From the NCBI GenBank assembly GCA_949592205.1, contig CATIUR010000003.1:86094501-86158500 (forward strand): a DNA stretch of 64,000 nucleotides, read 5' to 3'. The position numbers and the translations under genes were made by a program. The notes below the pieces were generated by a model. The model saw nothing but the letters and a program-made list of their open reading frames with translations. It made no database searches and had not been told where the DNA came from. Each line of letters starts with the position of its first letter. The stretch's first letter is position 1. Shown piece by piece: positions 55,054 to 64,000 of the stretch. This DNA is from Helichrysum umbraculigerum. Lineage: Eukaryota > Streptophyta > Magnoliopsida > Asterales > Asteraceae.

Positions 55054-57932
55054 TCAAAGGGGTTCAAAGATATAGACTTCCTCACTGGAAGGAAAGTCTT
55101 CGATGTAATGCTTTAAGCGGTAGCCATTGACTTTAAAATTACCGTCTGGTGCCTCTAGTTCGACTGCTCCGAAGGTAAATACCTTTGATATCACGAATGG
55201 TCCACTCCACCTTGATCTGAATTTGCCTGAGAATTTTCTCAAACGCAAATTGTAGAGAAGAACTTTATCTCCAGGTTTGAACTTACAATACTTAAGTTTA
55301 GCATCATGAGTATTCTTGGTTCGCTCCTTGAAATGTAGAGAACTATCATAGGCTTGGTCCCTCAATTCGGCTAGTTCATTCAGCTGCATCTTTCGATGTA
55401 ATCCTATTGTAGAAAGGTCTAGATTGCAATCTCTTAGCGCCCAGTATGCCTTGTATTCCAACTCTATCGGTAGATGACATGCTTTCCCATAGACTAGTCT
55501 GTAAGGCGTGGTCCCTAATGGTGACTTATACGCAGTTCTGAACGCCCACAGAGCGTTGTCTAATTTATCGGCCCATCTTTCCCTATGATTCACCACTGTT
55601 CGTTCTAAGATCCTTTTGAGCACTCTGTTGGTCACTTCGGCTTGCCCATTCGTCTGCGGGTGATAGGCCATAGAGGTCTTATGGGTGACACCATAATATT
55701 GTAATGTCCTCATAAACTGAGCATTACAGAAGTGCGTGCCTCGATCAATGATGATCGCTTTTGGAGTTCCGAAATGAGAAAAGAGTTGCTTGAGGAACTT
55801 GGTCACGACTCATGAGTCATTCGTAGGAAATCCTTGTGCCTCGGCCCACCTGGAGACATAGTCGACAGCCACTAGAATGTATTCTTTTCCGAAGGACTTT
55901 GGAATGGTCCCATGAAATCCAAACCCCATATGTCAAAGATCTTACAAGCCTGGATGTTAGTAAGTGGCATTTCACTCCTCCGTGAGATACTTCCAAACCT
56001 TTGGCAAGCATCACAACGTGTTACCAAGTCGTGAGCATCTCTGAAAATGGTTGGCCAATAAAAGCCGGAATTGTAAACCTTCTTTGCGGTCATGCTTGCT
56101 CCATGATGTCCTCCAGTGGGTCCGTGATGACTCTGGTGGAGAATGTTTCTTGCTTCCCTCTCGTCAGCGCACCTTCTGATGATTTGGTCCGGGCATACTT
56201 TGAATAAGTATGGATCATCCCAATAGTAATTTTTAACATCTCCGAAGAATTTGCATTTCCTAGAGGTGGGCATTCTTTTTGACACAAATCCTCCAACCAG
56301 ATAATTAGCGTAGTATGCGTACCAAGGGTTATGAGTGAATTGTGATCCCTTCTGGTGGCCTCCGACATTCATAAGTTGTTCTTTAGGAAACTGATCTTGA
56401 ATTTCTCTTTCGTCAAGCTTTTCCATCGATGGGTTCTCCGATCGACTGAGATGATCTGCTGCGACGTTTTCTGCTCCCTTCTTATCCTTGATTTCTATGT
56501 CGAATTCTTGGAGAAGAAAATCCATCGAAGTAGTCTTGGTTTAACGTCTTGCTTTTTGAAAAGATACCTCAAGGCTGAGTGATCTGTATAGACAATAGTT
56601 TTAGACAAAATTAAGTAAGAAGGAAATTTATCAAAAGTAAATACTACCGTAAGCAGCTCCTTTTCTGTAGTAGTGTAATTTTCTTGAGCGTCGGTGAGTG
56701 TCTTGCTGGCGTAGTATATCGGCTGAAACTGCTTTTCCTTCCTTTGCCCTAAGACAGCTCCAACTGCAAAGTCACTGGCATCGCACATGATCTCAAATGG
56801 GAGACTCCAGTCAGGAGCAACCATGATTGGTGCATGTGTGAGCTGATCCTTTAGAATGTTGAAAGCTTTCAGGCAGTCATCTGAAAAGACAAACGGAGTG
56901 TCCTTCTCGAGAAGGTGTGTCATTGGTCGAGAAATCTTGGAGAAATCCTTAATAAAGCGACGGTAGAATCCGGCGTGACCTAGAAAACTGCGAATGGCTT
57001 TAACAGAATTAGGTGGTGGAAGTTTGGCAATAATCTCAACTTTAGCTTTGTCAACTTCGATTCCAGACTTTGATATTCGATGTCCTAGAACTATTCCTTC
57101 CTTCACCATAAAGTGGCACTGTTACCAGTTTAAGACAAGATTCGATTCTTCGCATCGGGTTAACATTCGTTCGAGGTTGGAAAGACAAGAAGTGAAGGAG
57201 TCTCCAAAGACCGAGAAGTCGTCCATGAATACTTCCGTACACTGTTCAATCATATCGTGGAATATCGCCACCATACACCTCTGGAATGTTGCAGGTGCAT
57301 TGCATAGCCTAAAAGGCATGCGTCGGTAAGCAAATGTTCCGTAAGGACATGTGAACGTCGTCTTTTCATGGTCCTTAGGATCGAGAGGAATCTGAAAATA
57401 GCTAGAGAAAACATCAAGGAAACAATAGAACTCGTTCCCAGACAATCTCTCCAACATTTGATCGATGAATGGTAGAGGGAAATGATCTTTTCGAGTGGCT
57501 TCGTTCAGCTTCCGATAGTCTATGCATACCCTCCAACCGGTGATGGTTCGTGTTGGAATCAGTTCATTATCTTCGTTAGCGATAACCGTCATTCCTCCTT
57601 TCTTGGGGACAACCTGAACTGGGCTGACCCATGGGGAATCTGAAATAGGATAGATCAAGCCAGCATCCAAGAGTTTGATAACCTCCTTCTTGACCACATC
57701 TTGAATCTTTGGGTTAACTCTCCTCTGTCTCTGTACAGAAGTCTTGAAGTCGTCTTCCATGAGTATCTTGTGCGTGCAGTAGTTTGGACTGATCCCTTGA
57801 ATATCTGAGATTTTCCATGCAATCGCGTTCTTGTGTGACTTCAACACTTGGATGAGTTTTGCTTTCTCTTCGGGTGTAAGACCTTTTGCAATTATAACAG
57901 GTAAGTTTGAGGTTCCTTCAAGAAAAGCATAC
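55054..57932 (-). pseudogene. H1 pol: RT, RNase H and integrase, broken by stops and frameshifts
   Basis: Athila-type Ty3/Gypsy pol in several frames. RT: 57,932-57,122 (DSPWVSPVQVVPKKGG, CIDYRKLN, TEVFMDDFSVFG with the FMDD catalytic pair), ending at an in-frame TAA. Rest of RT and RNase H: 57,109-56,540 (PIMVAPDWSLPFEIMCDASD, VYTDHSALRYL). A 1-nt loss near 56,525 shifts the frame. Integrase zinc region: about 56,525-55,910 (HHGPTGGHHG, CDACQRFG, WGLDFMGPF). Another shift near 55,910 leads to VAVDYVSRWAEA and a TGA at about 55,812. Integrase end: 55,806-55,054 (IIDRGTHFCN, NGQAEVTNR). No functional polyprotein is possible. Upstream it is cut at about 57,935 by H2. Confidence 0.88.
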
Positions 57933-57939
57933 TATCGTG

Positions 57940-59069
57940 CCCCGATCCAACACGGTCGTCAACGCAACGGAAGGGGACACGATAGGTGGGTGGTAAGCTT
58001 TAAATTTGTAATGATGGGGACCTAAGTTTAGTAAAGCTGTATAGCAGTAGTATGACCTAGAGTCGTTCTTCAAGCTAACCGTATTGTAAAACGAATTGTC
58101 AGGACGAAAGGTTCAACTTAGCGATGGGTTTAAAATGATTTTGAGTAGGGGTTTATACTTAGGTCCGTAAGTAAAACTAATTAAAATAAACTATTCCCTA
58201 TGCTATTACAAAAGTATCCCCTCCGTTAGTTTCAGTTAAATATTAAATGTGAACTAACTGATGCTAACCCTAATTCTAGAGAGAGAAAAAGAAAAGAGAG
58301 AGAGTAGAGAGAGAGAGTGTGTGAGAGAGAAAGTGAGAGTGAGGAAATGAGTGGAATGAAGAATGGTGTGTTGAAATGGGGAGGTGATGACCCCTATTTA
58401 TAGGCAAAAGCTCAAAACCACGCGTACAAGTCACGAAGCAGCACGTACAAGCAAACGAAGCTGAATTTGGGGTATCAGGGGCCGTATACGGCTTGCCCAA
58501 GGCCGTATACGGGGTGTACAAGGCCGTATACGGTCTTCGCAAGGCCGTATACGGTGTGTGGGACCGTATACGGCCTCTGTCTGATTTCATTCGTTGCTTA
58601 AAACGTCCGTATCTCCTTCGTTATGGGTCCGTTTGACCTGATTCTTTCGCCTGTGGCTTCGTAATCTCGTTACGCTTCTAATGGTTCCAATATTACTGAA
58701 ATTGGATGTGTGTAGCTCAAGCATAGCCGAAATGACTTTATAGGTGTCGGTAATCATCCTGTCTTCTCCGTTCTTTATCTGATTTGCATGATTCTTGATT
58801 CCCCGTCTCGATTTTACCTATTACAACATACCACAAGGTTAGAAGATGTTTATTATAAGGTAAATGAGGGTGTGAGATTTGGTTGTTGTTTATATGCTCT
58901 GTTTTTCTCGTTATTCGGATGTTTTTAGTGACTTTTGTAGCAATGTCTATATTTTGAGCGTTTTAGTGAATTTGAGTAAATAATGATTGTTTTGGAATGT
59001 TTTCACTAAAGATGTTCCCAAAAAGCATGGCATATTAGTCCTGAAAACATGAATTTTTGCGTCACATCA
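57940..59069 (-). repeat. Probable 3' LTR of H2
   Basis: On the minus strand it starts TGATGTGACGC after GTCTAAGTGTGGGATAACT, the same arrangement as in H1, and ends near 57,940 in ...CGGGGCACGATA where H1 pol resumes. Contains GACCTAGAGTCGTTCTTCAA and the CCGTATACGG array. Length about 1.13 kb. Confidence 0.55.
58482..58573. repeat. Five perfect CCGTATACGG palindromes at 21-bp spacing (H2)
   Basis: Units start at 58,482, 58,503, 58,524, 58,545 and 58,564, giving steps of 21, 21, 21 and 19 bp. Each is a perfect 10-bp palindrome. Spacers differ in sequence (CTTGCCCAAGG, GGTGTACAAGG, TCTTCGCAAGG, TGTGTGGGA). Confidence 0.95.
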
Positions 59070-61411
59070 AGTTATCCCACACTTAGACGTTGCTTGTCCT
59101 CAAGCAACACTCTGTTTTTGAAAACATTTTAAAATATTTTTAGAGCGAGTCTCAACATTTTTAAGAGTTACCACTTTCAGATGCAAATAAGATAGTATCA
59201 GAATATAGGGAAAGATAAGATGATCCTTCCTTGAACAAGAAAATATTCTCTTAGGCATACATCCAAATCTCATGATTTTGGAGTACACATGACTAGGCGA
59301 TCTCACAAAAGGTGGTCACTCAATTTACTCAAAGTGTATCGGGTTTCCTATCAATCTAGAACAAACAAAATCGCTCAAATAGCCAGTCATGCAGCACTCA
59401 TCGTCATAGGCTTGGTCGAGAATCGGATCTCCACCACTTAGGTGAAGATGGTGCTAATTATCCCAAGACATTCATGAGGGTTGTAGTGTTTGGTGAGGGT
59501 TAAAGGGGTATGGATAGTGGTATATTTGGGTTGTAAAGGGGTTTGCTTATCCTAAAAACTACTGAGATCATGAACAACTTTATTTAGAAAGGAAAGGAAA
59601 TAGCTGTTGGTCTTCTTTTAAAATCTTCTTGCGAGGATGATACTTCGAAGGACTTTTAAGCTTTATTCTTGCGAAACTGTTTTTTCTTTCTTTTCTTCTT
59701 TTTCTTCTTTTTATTTTCTTTTTCTGCTTTTATACTTTTATATTTTTCTTTTCCTTCTTCAGAATTTCTTTGCCCGAGAATTTCCAAGGATACTTTTCTT
59801 CTTTTGATTCTTTCAGAAATCCCTTATCTTGAACATTTCGAGTCTTTTCATGGTGTCAATTTTACACACCAAGGATTCTCATGAGAGATGACTTTTAGAG
59901 AACACGAAAAGGTAGGATAAGTGAAGCGGATATTTTAAAAGATGTTCTTCATAACCTCAGAAACTCTAAGATAAGTTCGGGGATATTTTGGGAAGTAGGG
60001 TTTTTAGTATGAGGGTTTTATGAAATGAAAGGTTTAGGCTCAACAGGGTTTACTAGGTGGATCATCGATACTAAAAATGAGTATCAGAAGGGTTGTGGGT
60101 TTGAAGAAATATGTAAAAAGGGGTTAAATCCTAGGGAATGTCAAGGTCATATAATTGCACCTATACCGCGTACGGTACACACCAATGTGGTCTCGAAGCA
60201 TATGTCAAGAGCAAGTTCTAATTCAGAGATAAATGCATCGGCACACACAAGAAATGATTAGTGAAGCATTAAAGATGAATGCTTTTTTAGGCTCAAGATA
60301 CCTCACTGCAAATAGGGTTGTATGTGCTTCATCATGCTCCTATTAGATTATCATTTCTTGCTTAAGAAATTCTACCTTATTTTCCCTAGATTCCGAAATA
60401 TATTATTCACATTTAAAAATAGCTCCTCTCAAAAGATATTTTGACTCAAGAATAGTAGAGATAATCGACAGATTTAGCTCATACTTTTTAATTTTCTTGA
60501 AAAATTTTGAAAAATTTAAGGGACATTTTCTGAGTTTACTATTTCGGACATTAAAAATCATAAAAAACTAACCAAGGTATTCTATACATGCTATCCCACA
60601 CTTAGAGGAACATTGTCCCTAATGTTCTCTTGAGTTGAGATTTACTTGAAAGTAAAGATCCCACACTTAGAGTTTGAACATGTAAGGAAAGGTTTCTCAA
60701 GTGTTTGTTTTGGGCTGGAATCCCACACTTAGTAATAAGCTTAGGATAGAGTATATACTACTTTGACAAACTAACAAAGCAAATAATATACAGAATCATA
60801 AACAAAAGAGAGTAAAGGGTTAAGACACTCCCCAGATAGCGAGCTGCGATGAAGCTGAGAATCTGAATTTGCTGAAAAGAGATGTTGCCAGGATCCTTTT
60901 CTGCATTCATGAAGAACGGCTCGGCATCAAGCATCTTGCTATTGGTTTTCTTCATCCATCATTCTTCTTGTGAATAAATCTCGTAAGTGTGAACACGTTG
61001 GTCGTACCATTTTACAACTCAAAATATTTTGCAAATGAAAAGATAAATCACCGTCTCAGAATTTTGAATAGATGTTTTCTACTACAAATCCGTTTATAAA
61101 ACATGTGTTTTTAAACGAGTTCGAGCATAATGCATAAAAGTAGTATGCAAGTACCTCAAATGCTCGAAACACATGAATTACCATTTTTTCAAATTGATTT
61201 CCTATTTTCTTGAGACGAGTGGTTTATTTGCAAATGAGTTGTAATATCAGAATGTTGTTCATAAAGTGTTTTGGTAACGACCAAGTGTGAAGGATAGTCA
61301 GAGATTTTCTTCACTTATTGACACTATTCTCTCTACACGTCTTATTGCATGGGTTGCCTCCCGAGAAGCGCTGCTTTTAGAGTCGAGAGCTCGACTTTGC
61401 CTTCCTTCAGA
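59070..61411 (-). other. Non-coding 3' spacer of H2 with a short ORF
   Basis: Starts (minus strand) after the coding region and contains a short frame at 60,955-60,758 (MKKTNSKMLDAEPFFMNAEK), in the position of the small H1 ORF. Repeated TCCCACACTTAG words occur at 59,082, 60,595, 60,658 and 60,721 (plus strand). Much of 59,280-60,750 is related to 37,960-39,500 of H1. Confidence 0.55.
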
Positions 61412-63742
61412 TTAGTTAGTGCTGGAACCTCCAAGACCGGAAGTGCTCAGAAGTGGAATCCTGGGGTTGCGTGGGTAAATCCTCAGAAAATGGCGAGCGA
61501 TGATGTCGACGATGTTTGGAATCTCAGATGAGAAAATAGGAAAGCTTTGAAGATGTTTCTTAGTAACTTTCTTCATATGTAGAAGGTCCCAAGTGATGTC
61601 TTTCACGTCTTTGGAGATTGTTCCGCGGGAGTCCACAAAAGAGAATCCATCAGCTTCAATCATCTCTCATTCAGGATGTTGTTGTCTAAGTGAGTCCATG
61701 AATCCATAGAACTGCAGGTGTAAAGTCTCATGATCTGCAATACCGAAGTTTCCTCTAAGTTCTCAGATAGACTCAGGAATACCCTGGATGAGACGGGTCT
61801 GATAGTGGGAAAACATGTGGTTGGAGTTCTTAAAGATATTGTTCACTATGTCGTAAACCTCACGTAATCCGTAGTTGAATATTTGGCCATGCTCTTTTTC
61901 AAGAACCTCAGCGAAGATTTCCTTGATTCGATCAGTGAGGAAGTTCGCAATGTTAACCATCGAACCTTCAGGGATGGAAGAAGGGATGTCACGCGTCCTT
62001 TCGTCAAAACTCACATACTCGAGATCTTCGGTAATCTTGCGAGCATAGTACCCCACCGTACAATCGATATAGAACATGTAGGGAGAAGTCTCGTCGATGT
62101 GATCATTCCTAGCCATAGAGTTCAGTAGTCCCCTAAGATCATTCATCAACAGGATGTCTATGTCTGCGTCAGGATTCCCAGAAGCATTGTACATATTGCT
62201 GCGATAAGAATTTAAGAACTCATGTTGTTCACCGGAATATGGAAATGTAGATCTGAACAGCGTGTCATAAATCTTCCTGTACATAAGCCTTTGGTCTTCA
62301 AAGAACTCCAGCTCCTCAGGTGTTGGTCCAGTAGTGTGGTGCTCTCGGAGGAGCTGAGCAGCGAGATCTTCAGCAAAGACATTTAGGCGGTTGTGGAAGA
62401 ATCTGTGATCTGGGTTGTGGCTGGCTTGATACACTTCAGATTCTGCCTCAAGTTCTTCAATTAGGTCTCTTTGACGTGGAGTGTAATCATTAGTAGAGTT
62501 AATGATCATGCTCATCATAGTGGGGATATCATCTTCAAAGTCTTCGATGGCACTTATCATTTCCTCGTGATTTGAGATAGTCGGGATCTGGGGAGAAGCG
62601 GGAACAGCTGAAGGTGCAGGAAGATGAACAGACCGGATATCTATCAAAATGTCAGTATAGATGACATCGTCCTCGTCAATTTCCTCAGCTGGAATGTCCC
62701 TAGCCTGGAAATCAGGGAACTCAACAGTGTCGGATGGTGGTAAGGTGTCATCAGTAATCTGAGATATCGGCTGAGAGGAATCCATCTCAATGTCTTTTTC
62801 TTCATGAGAATCAGAATCACGGCTAGATCCAGAAGTGCTTCCCTTCTCGAATTGAGTTCGAGGTGCAGATGTGTTGAAGGCTTGAATCCTTTGGGGAAGT
62901 CGGGATTCTTTGTATACCGCAATCTTTCTCAAGATTTTATCTTGAAGCTCTGGATGCTGTTTAGATAAAGCGATAGTCTTTTCAATATTCAGCAGAGCCT
63001 CAAGTCGAGGAGACACGAGAGGTTTAGTGGGATCAATAGCTAATGCAATAAGTTTCTCCATGGTGAGACCAAATTCTACATCATGAGAGTAATCAGTCGC
63101 TGGATCTTCTTCTGACTCACTGTACGACAGAGGGATGAAGTTCTAGAAGTTCTCGATCTGCATAATCTCTGCTGTCGGCAAGCGGGAATCAGGAAGGTAC
63201 TGGTGAGGTGGTGTGGACTGATATACTTCCTCTGGCTCTGATTCTTCCATTTCTTCAGTTTCTTCAGTTTCTGTTTCTTCCATCTCCTCTTCCTCTGGTT
63301 CCGTTTCAGGTTGTTCCTCTTCTTCTTCATCCTGCTCTGAATCTTCCTCCTCTTCTTCTATTTCTTCCTCTAGTTCAGACTCTTCCATCTCCTCTTCTTC
63401 TGATTCTGACTCTTCAGTAGCTGATATAAGACAAGTATGTTCGTCTGGCCTGTATGGTTCTGGCTCTGAATCAGAAGTGTCATCATCTGAAGTAATCCTG
63501 CCCATGGATATTGTGTATATCTCTGCATGCTCCATCAGTGAACAGTCTGCTTGATCAATCTTGTATGATATTGTCTGTCCATGAGCTCGTAGACTGATAA
63601 CCTGAGAATATACATCAATAATAGCACGTGCAGTATTCATGAATGGCCTACCTAGGATAATGGGTATGTTAATGTCTTCCTGTATATCCATCACTACAAA
63701 GTCAGTGGGGAAATAAAACCTATCAACTTTAACCATAACGTT
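61412..63742 (-). pseudogene. H2 ORF: protease remnant, acidic linker and long unrecognised region
   Basis: One reading frame runs from the protease end (VDRFYFPTDFVVMD, NIPIILGRPFMNTARAIID) through a very acidic tract of about 70 residues into about 570 residues I do not recognise. It is interrupted only by TAG at 63,143-63,145 and two TGA codons (61,763-61,765 and near 61,670). The unknown region is helical-looking, rich in Asp, Glu, Ile and Asn (RLEALLNIEKTIALSKQHPE; FHNRLNVFAEDLAAQLLREH; MFYIDCTVGYYARKITEDLE). No RT, RNase H or integrase motif is present. Upstream, at about 63,760-63,860, the protease runs from FTLLCCIYHS directly to LADQSI. The active-site Asp-X-Gly segment expected between them is missing, and a TGA precedes YPRG. 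The two TGA codons fit CGA-to-TGA transitions. Confidence 0.55.
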
Positions 63743-64000
63743 TTCAGCTATGCCTCTCGGGTATCAGATGGATTGATCGGCCAAGGAGCGTATCGTGCCT
63801 GAGTGATAGATGCAACAGAGCAAGGTGAATCGACCCGTGTCTCCTAGTTTTTCCGGTAAGGCATTCTGGATGACGGCTGAACACTCGGTGTTCAGTGAGA
63901 CTTTGGGAGTGGTAGAAGTCTTCTCTTTGGTTGCCAGCATTCATCGGATGTACTTTGATCCGGAAGGGATTCTAGACACGGTGTCTAAGAATTTTTCGTC
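63743..64000 (-). pseudogene. H2 gag-pol upstream end, protease N-terminal part (partial)
   Basis: The minus strand encodes IQNALPEKLGDTGRFTL, matching the start of Athila-type protease regions, followed by the internal deletion described in the next entry. It is cut by the window edge. Gag is not visible. Confidence 0.5.

Larger units (their letters stand above)
35451..57940 (-). mobile_element. H1: decayed Athila-like Ty3/Gypsy element, hosting the Copia insertion
   Basis: Minus-strand order: RT, RNase H and integrase (57,932-55,054), a short spacer ORF at 54,714 split by the Copia element, non-coding spacer (39,760-37,808), probable 3' LTR (37,807-35,451). The part upstream of RT is displaced by H2. 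The 3' boundary is deduced from TGATGACACG after an AAGTGTGTGAT tract, and from an end ...ATGTCA at 35,451. Pol has at least two stops and two frameshifts. The Athila-like assignment rests on the protein phrases and on the AAGTGTGGGA-type tract shared with H2. Confidence 0.7.
57940..64000 (-). mobile_element. H2: Athila-related element lacking RT/integrase, partial
   Basis: The minus-strand element enters from the right edge: protease remnant, acidic linker, long unrecognised ORF (63,736-61,412), non-coding spacer, probable 3' LTR (59,069-57,940). It was inserted into H1 pol just upstream of the YAFLEGTSN codons. No RT, RNase H or integrase appears between protease and LTR, so it looks non-autonomous. 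The 5' part is outside the window. The left boundary is good to about 10 bp only. Confidence 0.6.

Noticed and set aside
58482..58573. CRISPR-like reading of evenly spaced palindromes
   Set aside because: Repeat and spacer lengths (10 and 11 bp) are far too short, and the setting is a plant LTR retroelement.
37304..58590. Arg/Tyr/Pro-rich frames over the CCGTATACGG arrays (37,274-37,559 and 58,276-58,590)
   Set aside because: Repeated-motif translation (PYTA units), open in several frames on both strands in H1. There is no start context or conservation as protein.
63208..63420. Leu/Pro-rich 70-codon frame on the plus strand
   Set aside because: Antisense shadow of the Glu-rich tract of the H2 ORF.

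Overview
The window looks like nuclear DNA from a flowering plant, most likely a eudicot and probably Asteraceae. It is AT-rich, has very few host genes, and is packed with nested LTR retrotransposons, PIF/Harbinger elements, MITEs and Helitron-like ends. The family guess rests on resemblance of the Copia third ORF and the Athila-like elements to elements I know from daisy-family genomes. It is inference, because no database could be searched.

Layout. 1-83: probable end of a Gypsy-type LTR. 84-14,025: gene-poor host DNA with a Helitron candidate (1,642-3,751, minus), a small two-helix membrane protein gene (4,706-5,065, minus), a decayed bromodomain gene (about 6,391-7,470, minus), three phase-matched exons of an unidentified minus-strand gene (8,669-9,654) with a MITE inside one intron, and two elements bounded by (TA)n tracts (10,557-13,053). 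14,026-27,412: a PIF/Harbinger element (copy A) split by an intact, young Ty3/Gypsy chromovirus (14,827-23,634, plus), followed by copy B of the same Harbinger, which preserves the unoccupied target and itself sits in the arm of a foldback MITE. 27,741-28,865 (minus): an intact RING-H2 E3 ubiquitin ligase gene of the RDUF1/RDUF2 type, the clearest host gene. 28,866-34,303: intergenic DNA with hairpin MITE, Helitron-like and hAT-like elements. 34,304-35,450: a Gypsy LTR fragment.

35,451-64,000 is a nest of minus-strand retroelements. An old Athila-like Gypsy element (H1) has decayed RT, RNase H and integrase (55,054-57,932) and a probable 3' LTR at 35,451-37,807. Into it landed (i) H2, a relative whose 3' LTR ends near 57,940 and which carries a protease remnant fused to a long unrecognised ORF with no RT or integrase in the visible part, and (ii) a very young 14.46-kb SIRE-like Ty1/Copia element (40,133-54,590) with 581-bp LTRs, 5-bp target duplications, intact gag and pol, and a third gene after pol.

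Main discovery candidate: the third gene of the Copia element is not one open frame. Six exons with five GT-AG, frame-preserving introns join into a predicted 1,022-residue protein, and a splice acceptor lies 2 nt before its ATG. The element therefore appears to keep an intron-containing accessory gene in the env-like position. Other points are the H2 protease-plus-novel-ORF architecture, a 21-bp-periodic array of CCGTATACGG palindromes in the H1/H2 LTRs, three strong hairpins in each chromovirus LTR, and a TGA stop shared by both Harbinger transposase copies.
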